A stretch of DNA of 64,000 bases from Streptomyces sp. Tue6028 (GTDB lineage Bacteria; Actinomycetota; Actinomycetes; Streptomycetales; Streptomycetaceae): assembly GCF_002300165.1 (NCBI RefSeq), contig NZ_MLCE01000027.1, positions 1-64,000 of the forward strand, read 5' to 3'. Below the pieces are notes generated by a model, which searched no databases, had not been told where the DNA came from, and saw only the letters and a program-made list of their open reading frames with translations. Both the position numbers and the translations under genes were made by a program. This document shows positions 15,941 through 25,170 of this stretch, in pieces. Each line of letters begins with the position of its first letter. Position 1 is the first letter of the stretch.

Positions 15941-17925
15941 CGCTGGTCCTCCTTCATGCGGTCGGTGACGTCCGCTGCCTCGACGCCGACGACGGCGTCC
16001 GTGTCCCCGCCGGCCCCCGGTTCCCTGCCGGTGCCGCTGTCCCGATCGGCCCCCGGTTCCCCGCTGACGCCGGTGTCCCCGTCGGCCCCGGGTTCCCCGC
16101 CGGTGTCGGCGCCCGACATCAGCCAGGCGTACTCGGCGTTCGTACGCAGCAGTTCGTGATGCGTGCCGACCGCGGCGATGCGGCCGCCGGAGAGCAGGGC
16201 CACCCGGTCGGCGAGCAGCACCGTGGACGGGCGGTGCGCCACGATCAGTGCCGTCGTCTGGGCCAGCACCCGGCGCAGCGCGGCCTCGACCGCGGCCTCC
16301 GTGTGGACGTCCAGCGCCGACAAGGGGTCGTCGAGCACCAGGAAGCGCGGGCGGCCCACCACCGCCCTGGCCAGGGCGAGGCGTTGCCGCTGCCCGCCCG
16401 AGAGGCTCAGCCCCTGCTCACCCACCTGGGTCGCCGTACCGTTCGGCAGCCCCTGCGCGAAGTCGGCCTGCGCGACGGCCAGCGCGCGGTCCAGCTCCGT
16501 CTCCCCGGCCCCGTCCGCCGCGCCCATGAGCACGTTCTCCCCGACACTCGCCGAGAAGAGGGTGGGCTCCTCGAAGGCGACCGCGACGAGTTCGCGGAGC
16601 TCCTCGCGGGGCATGGCCGTGATGTCCCGGCCGTCCAGGGTGATCCGGCCGGAGGTCACCTCGTGCAGCCGGGGCACGAGCGCGGTGAGCGTCGTCTTGC
16701 CGGAGCCGGTCGCGCCCACCAGGGCCATCGACTCACCCGGGCGGACGTGCAGGTCGATGTCGTCCAGCACGGGGGCGGAGTCCACGGGGGCGTCCGGGTA
16801 GCGGAACCGCACCGAGCGGAACCGGAGACCGCCGCCGTCCCCGGCCGCCACGGCGGCGATGTCCGCGGACTCCGGCCGGGCGTCCATGACCTCGAAATAG
16901 CGCTGCGTCGCGGTGGCCGCCTCCTGGCTCATCGCGAGGAGGAAGCCGATGGAGTCGATCGGCCAGCGCAGCGCGAGGGCCGTCGACAGGAAGGCGACCA
17001 GCGTCCCGGCGGAGAGGTCGCCGTCGGCGACCTGCACGGTGCCGAGGACGAGCGCGGCACCGATCGCGAGCTCCGGGAGGGTGACGATGACGGCCCAGAT
17101 GGAGGCGAGCAGGCGGGCCTTGGCGAGTTCCGTGCTGCGCAGCGTGCGGGACAGCTCGTGGAAGGCGCGGGCCTGGCTGCGATGGCGGCCGAACCCCTTG
17201 ATGATGCGGATGCCGAGGACGCTCTCCTCGACGACCGTCGTCAGGTCGCCGACCTGGTCCTGGGCCCGCCGCGCCACCTCCGCGTAGCGCCGCTCGAAGG
17301 CCCAGCAGACGATCATCACCGGGACCGCGGGAGCGAGCAGCACCAGCCCGAGCGTCCAGTCCTGGGCGAGCATGATGCCCACACCCGCAAGGATCGTCAC
17401 CCCGTTGACCAGCAGGAAGGTCAGCGGGAACGCCAGGAACATGCGCAGCAGCATCAGGTCCGTGGTGCCCCGGGACAGCAACTGCCCCGAGGCCCACCGG
17501 TCGTGGAAGGCGACGGGCAGGCGCTGGAGGTGCCGGTACAGGTCCGCCCGCATGTCCGCCTCGACGCCCGCAAGGGGCCGGGCCACCAGCCACCGCCGCA
17601 GCCCGAACAGGCCCGCCTCGGCGAAGCCGAGCAGCAGCAGCCAGAGCGCGCCGAGCCAGACGCCCGCCGGATCGCGGTCGGCGACGGGACCGTCCACCAT
17701 CCACTTCAGGACGAGCGGGAACACCAGCCCCGTACAGGAGGCGACCACCGCGATGCCCGCGGCGCCGAACAGCCGCGCGCGCACCGGCCGCACGTACGGC
17801 CACAGGCGCAGCAGACTGCGCACGGTGGAAGCGCCGGCACCGCGCGCGTCCGCGGCGCGGTCCCCGGTCCCGGCGTCGTCCCCGGCCGGGGCAGGATCCT
17901 TGGTCACTGCATCTGTTGTGGGCAT
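15937..17925 (-). CDS. ABC exporter half-transporter (Walker B Glu to Asp) with Gly/Asp-rich tail
   Basis: 662-residue TMD-NBD subunit and first gene of the four-gene ABC operon. NBD: Walker A GATGSGKTT (about 407), Q-loop VAFEEPTLFSASV, signature LSGGQRQRLALARAV, Walker B FLVLDDPLSALD with Asp at the catalytic Glu position, and switch IVAHRPSTVLLADR. LDDPLSALD is typical of the degenerate-site subunit in heterodimeric exporters, pairing with the consensus subunit at 14087-15940. The C-terminal ~60 residues are a repetitive Gly/Asp/Glu/Pro tail (GEPGADGD-, GEPGADRD-, REPGAGGD-like units) absent from usual family members. ATG at 17925 is chosen; the open frame runs to 18033 without a good ribosome site. 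Confidence 0.93.
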   Translation of the reverse strand: MPTTDAVTKDPAPAGDDAGTGDRAADARGAGASTVRSLLRLWPYVRPVRARLFGAAGIAVVASCTGLVFPLVLKWMVDGPVADRDPAGVWLGALWLLLLGFAEAGLFGLRRWLVARPLAGVEADMRADLYRHLQRLPVAFHDRWASGQLLSRGTTDLMLLRMFLAFPLTFLLVNGVTILAGVGIMLAQDWTLGLVLLAPAVPVMIVCWAFERRYAEVARRAQDQVGDLTTVVEESVLGIRIIKGFGRHRSQARAFHELSRTLRSTELAKARLLASIWAVIVTLPELAIGAALVLGTVQVADGDLSAGTLVAFLSTALALRWPIDSIGFLLAMSQEAATATQRYFEVMDARPESADIAAVAAGDGGGLRFRSVRFRYPDAPVDSAPVLDDIDLHVRPGESMALVGATGSGKTTLTALVPRLHEVTSGRITLDGRDITAMPREELRELVAVAFEEPTLFSASVGENVLMGAADGAGETELDRALAVAQADFAQGLPNGTATQVGEQGLSLSGGQRQRLALARAVVGRPRFLVLDDPLSALDVHTEAAVEAALRRVLAQTTALIVAHRPSTVLLADRVALLSGGRIAAVGTHHELLRTNAEYAWLMSGADTGGEPGADGDTGVSGEPGADRDSGTGREPGAGGDTDAVVGVEAADVTDRMKEDQR

Positions 17926-18106
17926 CAACGGCGAGCCTACGGTTCGGCACCGACAGCGCCCACCGAGTTTTGGCCGGACCGCACGCGCCCGGCGGGCCGC
18001 GACCCGGCCGTCCGGCCGGTCGTGCCCGAGCACCGGCCGGACCGGCCGGTGCGGTGCCGAGGACGACGGCCCCGCGGTCGCCCTCGACCTGGGCGGCCCG
18101 GTCCGA

Positions 18107-19513
18107 CTACGCCTGCGGATAGGGCAGCAGCCCGCCCGCGATGCGCTCCCAGGACGCCTTCAGGTCGGCCAGCAGCTCCGGCTCGTCGCCGGCGAGGTCG
18201 GCCTGCTCGCGCCGGTCGGCGGCGAGGTCGTACAGATGCTCCTTGCCCGCGTCGTCCTGGTAGTACTTCCACTTCCCGCGCCGCAGCGCCCGGTTGGCCC
18301 TGACCCGCCAGAACAGGTCGCGCTCCGGCAGCTCCTCGCCGCGCAGCAGATAGCCCGCCAGGCTGGTCCCGTCCAGCGGATGGGCCGGGTCGGGGTGCGC
18401 ACCGCCCAGCTCCAGCAGTGTCGCGGTCCAGTCGGGCGAGAAGACCGGCTCGTGGCTGACCTGGTGCCCGTCCACGCGGGCCGGCCAGCGCACGATCGTC
18501 GGCACCCGGATACCGCCCTCCAGCAGCACGAACTTCTCCCCGCTGAGGGGCCAGTTGTAGCTGTACCGTTCACCGCCGTTGTCACTGGCGAACACCACCA
18601 GCGTGTTCTCCTCCTGCCCGGACCGGCGCACCGCCGCGAGCACCTCGCCGACGGCCGCGTCCAGGCTCTCGACCATCTGCGCGTACTTCTCGACCGAGCC
18701 GCCGTCGTAGTGGTTGAGCGCGGTGACCACCTCGCCCGGGGACTTCGCGGACCGGATGCTCGCGGCGATCGCGGCGCCCGTCTCCTCGTCGCCCTCCGCC
18801 AGCCAGGGCCAGTGCGGCGTGGTGAAGTTGAGGTTGAGCAGCCACGGCTTGTCGTGCTCGCGGCCCACGTACTCCACGGCCCGCTCCGTGAGCACGGTCG
18901 TGTAGTACCGCAGGTCCTGGTAGGTCGCGTCGCCCTCGTACAGGTCGTACTCGCCGAGCTGGCCGAGCTTCGAGAAGTACTCCAGCGCACCGCCGAAATT
19001 GCCGAAGAACTCGTCCCAGCCCGACTTGGTGGGGCTGTAGTCGGGCAGCCAGCCGCAGTGCCACTTCCCGATGAGCGCGGTGGCGTACCCCGCCTTCCGC
19101 AGCAGCGACGCGAGCGTCGGATGGCTCGGGTCGAGTCCCTGCGTACGGTTGCCGACCGGCTCGGCGAGCCCGCCCTTCGTACGGCCCGGATAGCGCCCGG
19201 TGTACAGGCTGAACCGGGTGGGGGAGCAGGTCGCCGACCCCGAGTACGCGTCGGTGAACCGCACACCCTGCCGGGCCAGCCGGTCCAGGTGCGGCGTCCT
19301 GATGTGCGGGGCGCCGTAGGACGACAGGTCGGCCCAGCCGAGGTCGTCGCCGAGGATCACCAGGAGGTTGGGGCGTGCGCGGGAGGCGGACGCGGCGTCA
19401 CGGGCCCGGAAGGGGCGTTCGTCGGGAGCGGCCGCTGCGGTGGTGCCGGCGACGGCGGTCACGGCACCGCCGCCGAGGAGACCGCCGAAAGCACGGCGGG
19501 ACAACTCGGACAT
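18107..19513 (-). CDS. Tat-exported type I sulfatase
   Basis: 468-residue sulfatase/alkaline-phosphatase-fold enzyme. The N-terminus MSELSRRAFGGLLGGGAVTAVAGTTAAAA is a twin-arginine signal with AxA cleavage near 30, so export as a folded protein is expected. The metal site starts with GDDLGWADLSSYG (D56, D57). The formylglycine motif is C96-S-P-T-R with TGRYP following, so C96 would be oxidised by a formylglycine-generating enzyme. Later metal/substrate motifs include ALIGKWHCGW and FASDNGG. It hydrolyses sulfate esters, probably to scavenge sulfate from environmental glycans or aryl sulfates; the exact substrate is unknown. ATG at 19513. Upstream lie a long purine tract and tandem repeats. 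Confidence 0.93.
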   Translation of the reverse strand: MSELSRRAFGGLLGGGAVTAVAGTTAAAAPDERPFRARDAASASRARPNLLVILGDDLGWADLSSYGAPHIRTPHLDRLARQGVRFTDAYSGSATCSPTRFSLYTGRYPGRTKGGLAEPVGNRTQGLDPSHPTLASLLRKAGYATALIGKWHCGWLPDYSPTKSGWDEFFGNFGGALEYFSKLGQLGEYDLYEGDATYQDLRYYTTVLTERAVEYVGREHDKPWLLNLNFTTPHWPWLAEGDEETGAAIAASIRSAKSPGEVVTALNHYDGGSVEKYAQMVESLDAAVGEVLAAVRRSGQEENTLVVFASDNGGERYSYNWPLSGEKFVLLEGGIRVPTIVRWPARVDGHQVSHEPVFSPDWTATLLELGGAHPDPAHPLDGTSLAGYLLRGEELPERDLFWRVRANRALRRGKWKYYQDDAGKEHLYDLAADRREQADLAGDEPELLADLKASWERIAGGLLPYPQA

Positions 19514-19582
19514 GAGAATCCTCGAGGCAAGGGAGTGCCCGGCGCGGGACCCGACAGAACGCGACGGGACCCACGAGGGGCA

Positions 19583-19634
19583 CGAAAGGAAAGGGGAAAA
19601 AGGGGAAAGGAGGGAGAGGAGAAGAAGGGAGGAG
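19583..19634. repeat. 52-nt homopurine tract
   Basis: Uninterrupted A/G run on the plus strand (short G3-4/A3-5 blocks), 70-120 bp upstream of the sulfatase start, where the coding strand is all pyrimidine. Such tracts can adopt triplex or slipped structures and are unusual at this GC content. Confidence 0.8.
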
Positions 19635-19684
19635 ACGGCGACCGCGGGGCCGGCGACAGAGGCGCCGGGCTGCGGGACCAGCGG

Positions 19685-19798
19685 CAGACGGCGCGGACCA
19701 CGGGCCCAGCACAGACGGCGCCGGACTACGGGGTCAGCGGCAGACGGCGCCGGACCACGGGGTCAGCGACAGATGGCGCTGGACTGCCGGCACAGATC
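19685..19798. repeat. Imperfect 27-29-bp tandem repeat, four copies
   Basis: CAGACGGCGC-type unit starts occur at 19685, 19712, 19741 and 19770 (spacing 27, 29, 29), each followed by a GGAC(C/T)(A/G)C-like core; the fourth copy is more diverged. A partial copy may precede the first. Confidence 0.7.
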
Positions 19799-19937
19799 GA
19801 CGTGGCGCCGCTCCACGAGCGCGACGCGCGCCCGACGGTGGTCAGCGGATGGCCTCATGACCATGGACGGTGCCAGTGGGGCTGCCGGGGCGTCAAGGAC
19901 ACGTCCACACTGCGGAAGCCGGCGCACCCCGCGCCCC

Positions 19938-22238
19938 TCAGACGACCCTGAGCAGCAGGACGGACCGCGCCGGCACCGTGATCGAGGCCCCCGCCGGGTG
20001 CTCGACACCGGGCGCCTCCCCCTGCTCCTCCCGAGAGGTGTCCACGACCACCTCGTACCGCGCCGCCCAGGGCGTCCCCGGCAGCACGAAACCCACCGGC
20101 CGGTCGCCGGCGTGGAGCACGGCGAGAAAGCTGTCGTCCACGACGGGCACTCCCCGGGCGTCCCGCCCCGGGATGTCCCGCCCGGACAGATACATGCCCA
20201 GCGTCGCGGCGGGTGCGTACCAGTCCCGCTCCGTCATCTCCGTGCCCCTGGCGGTGAACCACGCCAGGTCCCGCAGCCCGTCCGCCGAGTGCGCCCGGCC
20301 GGAGAAGAACGCGCGCCGCCGCAGCACCGGATGCTCGTGCCGCAGGGCGATCAGCCGCGACGTGAGGTCGAACAGCGCCCGCCAACCCGGGTCGTCCAGG
20401 TGTGACCAGTCGACCCAGCTGATCTCGTTGTCCTGGCAGTACGCGTTGTTGTTGCCGCGCTGGGTCCGCCCGAACTCGTCGCCCGCGACCAGCATCGGCA
20501 CCCCGGTGGACAGCAGCAGCGTGGTGAGCAGGTTCCTCAGCTGCCGCCGCCGCAACGCCCCGACACGATCGTCGCCGGTCTCGCCCTCGACACCGCAGTT
20601 CCAGGCGCGGTTGTCGTCGGAGCCGTCGCGGTTGGCCTCGCCGTTCGCCTCGTTGTGCTTGCGCTCGTAGGAGACGAGGTCCCGCAGCGTGAACCCGTCG
20701 TGCGCGGTCACGAAGTTCACCGACGCGTACGGCCGCCGCCCGCCCCACGCGTACAGGTCGCTGGACCCGGAGAGCCGGTAGCCCAGGTCGCGCACATCGG
20801 GCAGCGCGCCCCGCCAGAAGTCCCGTACGGCGTTGCGGTACCGGTCGTTCCACTCCGTCCACAGGGGCGGGAAGGCCCCCACCTGATATCCCCCGGATCC
20901 CACGTCCCAGGGCTCCGCGATCAGCTTCACGCGCCGGAGCACCGGGTCCTGGGCGATCACGGCCAGGAACGGCGACAGCATGTCGACGTCGTGCATCGAG
21001 CGCGCCAGGGCCGCCGCCAGGTCGAACCGGAAGCCGTCCACACCCATCTCCGTCACCCAATAGCGCAGGGAGTCGGTGATGAGCCGCAGCACATGGGGCT
21101 GCACCACGTGCAGTGTGTTCCCGCACCCCGTGTAGTCGGCGTACCGGCGGGCGTCCGACTGGAGCCGGTAGTACCCCCGGTTGTCGATGCCGCGCAGCGA
21201 CAGCATCGGGCCCAGCTCGCCCGCCTCCGCGGTGTGGTTGTAGACCACGTCGAGGATGACCTCGATGCCGGCCGCGTGCAGCGCGCGCACCATCCGCTTG
21301 AACTCGCCGACCTGCTGGCCGGTCGTCCCGGAGGCGGCGTACCCCGCGTGCGGCGCGAAGTAGCCGATCGAGTTGTAACCCCAGTAGTTCTTCAGGCCCT
21401 TGCGCAGCAGATGGTCCTCGTGCGCGAACTGGTGCACCGGCAGCAGCTCCACCGCCGTCACCCCGAGCTGCACCAGGTGCTCGACCGCGGCCGGGTGCGC
21501 GAGACCCGCGTAGGTGCCCCGCAGTTCCTCCGGCACCCCCGGGTGCAGACGGGTGAATCCGCGCACGTGCACCTCGTAGATCACCGAGTCCGCCCACGGG
21601 GTCTTCGGACGGTGGTCGTCCGACCAGTCGTCGTCGTCATGCACCACGACGCCCTTGGGCACGTACGGAGCCGAGTCGCGGTCGTCGCGCACGGTGTCGG
21701 CGACCTGCTGCTGCGGCCAGTCCCGCACATGCCCGTACACCTCGGGCGGGAGGCTGAAGTCGCCGTCCACCGCACGCGCGTACGGGTCGAGGAGCAGCTT
21801 CGCCGGGTTCCAGCGGGCGCCCGTCCACGGATCCCAGCGGCCGTGCACGCGGTAGCCGTAGCGGCGGCCGGGGAGCACGTCGGGCACGAAACCGTGCCAG
21901 ATCTCATGCGTGAGTTCGGTCAGCGGGACGCGGGTCTCCGCGCCCCGCTCGTCGAAGAGGCACAGCTCCACGGCCTCCGCACCGCCCGCCCACAGGGCGA
22001 AGTTGGTGCCGGCGACGCCGTCCGGCCCGACGCGGAAGCGCGCGCCCAGCGGGGTCGGGGCGCCCGGCCACACGGCCACGGCGGGCGCCGCCGCGGACGG
22101 GGCCTCGGCGGCGTCCCCGGGAGGCGGCACGACCTGCCGCGTCCGGGCGCCGTTCGACACGGGGGCCGACTGCATGGGCAGTCCGCCGCCCGCGGCACGT
22201 CCCTCCTGGACGGCCTCCTGCTCGGGTGCGCTCGACAC
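19938..22238 (-). CDS. glgX: Glycogen debranching enzyme GlgX
   Basis: 766-residue cytoplasmic GH13_11 isoamylase-type enzyme that hydrolyses alpha-1,6 branches of limit dextrins. It has a CBM48-like N-terminal domain (TPLGARFRVGPDGVAGTNFALWA, about 60-190) and the barrel with VIYEVHVRGFT, VELLPVHQF, YWGYNSIGYFAPH, ILDVVYNHTAE, nucleophile DGFRFDLA, acid LIAEPWD and FVTAHDGFTLRDLV. The start is GTG at 22238 with GGGAGG upstream. The first ~55 residues are a Pro/Ala/Gln-rich leader. With glgP and glgE in the same window it completes glucan breakdown. It is divergent from the L,D-transpeptidase gene. Confidence 0.95.
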   Translation of the reverse strand: MSSAPEQEAVQEGRAAGGGLPMQSAPVSNGARTRQVVPPPGDAAEAPSAAAPAVAVWPGAPTPLGARFRVGPDGVAGTNFALWAGGAEAVELCLFDERGAETRVPLTELTHEIWHGFVPDVLPGRRYGYRVHGRWDPWTGARWNPAKLLLDPYARAVDGDFSLPPEVYGHVRDWPQQQVADTVRDDRDSAPYVPKGVVVHDDDDWSDDHRPKTPWADSVIYEVHVRGFTRLHPGVPEELRGTYAGLAHPAAVEHLVQLGVTAVELLPVHQFAHEDHLLRKGLKNYWGYNSIGYFAPHAGYAASGTTGQQVGEFKRMVRALHAAGIEVILDVVYNHTAEAGELGPMLSLRGIDNRGYYRLQSDARRYADYTGCGNTLHVVQPHVLRLITDSLRYWVTEMGVDGFRFDLAAALARSMHDVDMLSPFLAVIAQDPVLRRVKLIAEPWDVGSGGYQVGAFPPLWTEWNDRYRNAVRDFWRGALPDVRDLGYRLSGSSDLYAWGGRRPYASVNFVTAHDGFTLRDLVSYERKHNEANGEANRDGSDDNRAWNCGVEGETGDDRVGALRRRQLRNLLTTLLLSTGVPMLVAGDEFGRTQRGNNNAYCQDNEISWVDWSHLDDPGWRALFDLTSRLIALRHEHPVLRRRAFFSGRAHSADGLRDLAWFTARGTEMTERDWYAPAATLGMYLSGRDIPGRDARGVPVVDDSFLAVLHAGDRPVGFVLPGTPWAARYEVVVDTSREEQGEAPGVEHPAGASITVPARSVLLLRVV

Positions 22239-22445
22239 CGGTCAGCCTCCCGCGGCTCGATGGAACGACGGGAAAAGGAGCGTACGGAGTCCCGGCCCAG
22301 CTCCCCGTCGCGTCGTCCTCCCCACTGTTCTGCCCAGAGCATGGCTCGCACTCACGTTTCCCCGGAGGGGCACGGTCGTTGGGACCCGTGTACCGCAGTT
22401 CCCGGGGACGACCCCGGACCCCCGGCCGGAAAGACAGAGGTTCGA

Positions 22446-23663
22446 GTGGGACACATGACATGGGGCCCGCGGCGCGCCGGCACCGCGCTGGCCGCCGTAC
22501 TGACCTGGGCCGGCCTGCTGGCCGGAGCCGCCAGCTGCACCTCGGGGGGAATCGACGAGGTGCTGGGCAAGGCACCGTCGTCCGGGGACGTCATCCGCGT
22601 CTCCCCGGCCGACGACAGCAAGGACGTACGACCGGACAAGACGCTGGAGGTGGGGGTGCCCGACGGGCGCCTGGAGTCCGTTCGGGTGGTCAAGTACCAG
22701 GACGCGCAGGAGTCCACGGTGCCCGGGCACCTGACGAACGACGGCCTGACCTGGAAGCCCGACGACGAACGGCTCGCGCTGGCCGCCAAGTACACGGTCG
22801 ACGCGGTGGCCCTGGACGGGCACGGCCGGCGCTCGGCGCGCCACACGACGTTCACGACCGCCGTCCCCGACGAACGGTTCATCGCCTACGTCACCCCGGA
22901 GAACCGGTCCACCGTGGGCACCGGGATGATCATCTCGCTCAAGTTCAACCGGGAGATCACCGACCGGGCCGCCGTCGAACGCGCCGTCCACATCGACACC
23001 CGGCCCGCCGTCGAGGTGCGCCCGCACTGGTTCGGCAAGGAGCGCCTCGACTTCCGGCCGCGGGAGTACTGGAAGCCCGGCACCAAGGTCACGGTCGGCC
23101 TGCGGCTGCGTGACGTCGAGGGCGCCCACGGCGTGTACGGACTCCAGTACAAGACCTTCTCGTTCACCGTCGGGCGCAGCCAGGTCTCGCTCGTCGACGC
23201 CGCCGCGCACACCATGGAAGTACGGCGCGACGGCGACCTCTTCGCCACCGTGCCGATCAGCGCCGGCGCCCCCAAGAACCCCACCTACAACGGGAAGATG
23301 GTCGTCACCGAGATGCTGGAGGTGACACGGATGAACAGCCAGACGGTCGGATTCGGCGGCGAGTACAACATCCCCGACGTCCCCCACGCGATGCGGCTCA
23401 CCGACTCCGGCACCTTCCTGCACGGCAACTACTGGGCCACGGACGTCTTCGGCAACAGCAACGCCAGTCACGGCTGCGTGGGCCTGCGGGACGTGAAGGG
23501 CGGCAGCTCGGACACCCCCGCCGGCTGGTTCTTCGACCGCAGTCTCATCGGCGACGTCGTCGAGGTCGTCAACAGCGAAGACAAAACGGTCGCTCCCGAC
23601 AACGGGCTCAGCGGCTGGAACATGGGCTGGAAGCAGTGGAAAGCGGGTGGGGCGGTGAGGTAG
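22446..23663 (+). CDS. L,D-transpeptidase lipoprotein (YkuD, Ig-like domains), copy 1
   Basis: 405-residue cell-envelope enzyme forming 3-3 crosslinks in peptidoglycan. Signal ends at a lipobox-like AASC (C31). Two Ig-like domains follow (about 48-140 and 143-243), as in mycobacterial LdtMt2-type proteins. The YkuD domain contains HGNYW and SHGC with catalytic C344 (ASHGCVGL). A C-terminal VAPDNGLSGWNMGW cap is shared with copy 2. The GTG at 22446 is preferred because AGAGG is 5 nt upstream; an ATG at 22455 is the alternative. It is followed after 179 bp by a paralogue in the same orientation. Confidence 0.94.
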   Translation: MGHMTWGPRRAGTALAAVLTWAGLLAGAASCTSGGIDEVLGKAPSSGDVIRVSPADDSKDVRPDKTLEVGVPDGRLESVRVVKYQDAQESTVPGHLTNDGLTWKPDDERLALAAKYTVDAVALDGHGRRSARHTTFTTAVPDERFIAYVTPENRSTVGTGMIISLKFNREITDRAAVERAVHIDTRPAVEVRPHWFGKERLDFRPREYWKPGTKVTVGLRLRDVEGAHGVYGLQYKTFSFTVGRSQVSLVDAAAHTMEVRRDGDLFATVPISAGAPKNPTYNGKMVVTEMLEVTRMNSQTVGFGGEYNIPDVPHAMRLTDSGTFLHGNYWATDVFGNSNASHGCVGLRDVKGGSSDTPAGWFFDRSLIGDVVEVVNSEDKTVAPDNGLSGWNMGWKQWKAGGAVR

Positions 23664-23842
23664 CCCGACAAAGGGGTACGCGCACGACGCACTCCAGCGG
23701 CGCCCCGTACGGCCGAAGTTGGGACTGAACAGTGACATTCCCGGGGAGCCATCCCTCCTGGCCGTGTGATTAATTAGCGCGATACGCGCGTGGGACGCGC
23801 TGGAGTGCGGGCCTGATCAGGCCGTGCGAGGGGAGAACAACT

Positions 23843-25090
23843 TTGAACGGGCGACCGATATCGGGGGCGTCGGTTGGCGCGCGGACACACCGGAAGCGGG
23901 GGGTGTCGGCGTTGCTGCTCGCCTCCCTCCTGCTCGCGGTGAGCGCCTGCGGCGGCGGAGGGGACTCGGACTCCGGGTCCGAGAAGAGTGACGGCAAGGG
24001 CAAGGCCTCCAGTTCGGCGGACACCAAGGCCTCGCAGGCCGTCGTGACCATCGCCCCCAAGGACGGCGCCGACGACGTGAAGACCAGCGGCGCCCTCAAG
24101 GTGACCGCGGCCAAGGGCAAGCTGACCGAGGTCAAGGTCGAGGACACCAAGGGCAAGGCGGTCGAGGGGACCATCACGGACGGGGGCGCCAGCTGGACGC
24201 CCTCCACCCACCTCGCCTCCGCCACCAAGTACAAGGTCCACGCGGTGGCCAAGGACTCGGACGGCCGTGAGGCGGCCGAGGAGTCGGCCTTCACCACCCT
24301 CACCCCGAAGAACACCTTCGTCGGCATCTACACGCCCGAGGACGGCTCGAAGGTCGGCGTCGGGATGCCGTTCTCCGTCCACTTCACGCGGGGCATCACG
24401 CATCCGGACGCCGTCGAGAAGGCCATCCGGATCAAGACCGAGCCCGCGGTCGACGTCGAGGGCCACTGGTTCGGCAACGACCGCCTCGACTTCCGTCCCG
24501 AGGAGTACTGGAAGGCCGGCACCGAGGTCACCGTGAGCCTCGATCTCGACGGCGTCGAAGGCCGTCCGGGCGTCTACGGCAAGCAGACCAAGACCGTGAA
24601 GTTCACGATCGGCCGCAGCCAGGTGACCACGGTCGACGCCAAGACCCACAAGATGGTCGTCAAGCGCGACGGCAAGGTCCTCAAGACCATCCCCATCACC
24701 ACGGGCAAGCCGGGCTACGACACCTGGAACGGCCAGATGGTCATCAGCGAGCGCCTCAAGGTGACCCGCATGAACGGCGAGACGGTCGGCTACGGCGGCG
24801 AGTACGACATCAAGGACGTGCCGCACGCCCAGCGCCTGACCAACTCCGGCACGTTCATCCACGGCAACTACTGGGGCGGCGGCGCCTTCGGCAACTACAA
24901 CGCCAGCCACGGCTGCATCGGCGTACGCGACGTGCGCGGAGGCTACGACAGCAAGGTGCCGGCGGCCTGGTTCTACGACAACTCGATCATCGGCGACGTG
25001 GTGATCGTGAAGAACTCCAAGGACAAGACGGTCGCCCCGGACAACGGCCTCAACGGCTGGAACATGTCCTGGTCCGACTGGACCAAGTAG
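23843..25090 (+). CDS. L,D-transpeptidase lipoprotein (YkuD, Ig-like domains), copy 2
   Basis: 415 residues starting at TTG 23843 with GAGGGGAG 6 nt upstream. Lipobox LAVSAC (C36) is followed by a Gly/Ser/Asp/Lys-rich tether (37-65), two Ig-like domains and a YkuD domain with HGNYW and catalytic C358 (ASHGCIGV). The C-terminal cap VAPDNGLNGWNMSW matches copy 1. The function is peptidoglycan 3-3 crosslinking or attachment at the outer face of the membrane. The two copies are clear tandem duplicates but have diverged well beyond gene-conversion identity. A strong terminator follows. Confidence 0.95.
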   Translation: MNGRPISGASVGARTHRKRGVSALLLASLLLAVSACGGGGDSDSGSEKSDGKGKASSSADTKASQAVVTIAPKDGADDVKTSGALKVTAAKGKLTEVKVEDTKGKAVEGTITDGGASWTPSTHLASATKYKVHAVAKDSDGREAAEESAFTTLTPKNTFVGIYTPEDGSKVGVGMPFSVHFTRGITHPDAVEKAIRIKTEPAVDVEGHWFGNDRLDFRPEEYWKAGTEVTVSLDLDGVEGRPGVYGKQTKTVKFTIGRSQVTTVDAKTHKMVVKRDGKVLKTIPITTGKPGYDTWNGQMVISERLKVTRMNGETVGYGGEYDIKDVPHAQRLTNSGTFIHGNYWGGGAFGNYNASHGCIGVRDVRGGYDSKVPAAWFYDNSIIGDVVIVKNSKDKTVAPDNGLNGWNMSWSDWTK

Positions 25091-25103
25091 AAGCTCCACC
25101 GGT

Positions 25104-25142
25104 ACGGGCCGGGTGTGCTGTGACTCAGCACACCCGGCCCGT
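25104..25142 (+). terminator. Strong hairpin after the second L,D-transpeptidase
   Basis: Perfect 17-bp stem (ACGGGCCGGGTGTGCTG and complement) with loop TGACT, 14 nt after the stop at 25090. Confidence 0.88.
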
Positions 25143-25170
25143 CGCCGTTAACGCCCACTAACCTGCTCCC

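Larger units (their letters stand above)
19514..19937. other. Gene-free region with purine tract and tandem repeats
   Basis: 424 bp between the sulfatase start and the glgX stop (both minus). It contains an uninterrupted purine run (19583-19634) and an imperfect 29-bp tandem repeat (19685-19798). Open frames through it merely translate the repeats. The sulfatase promoter must lie here. Confidence 0.7.
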
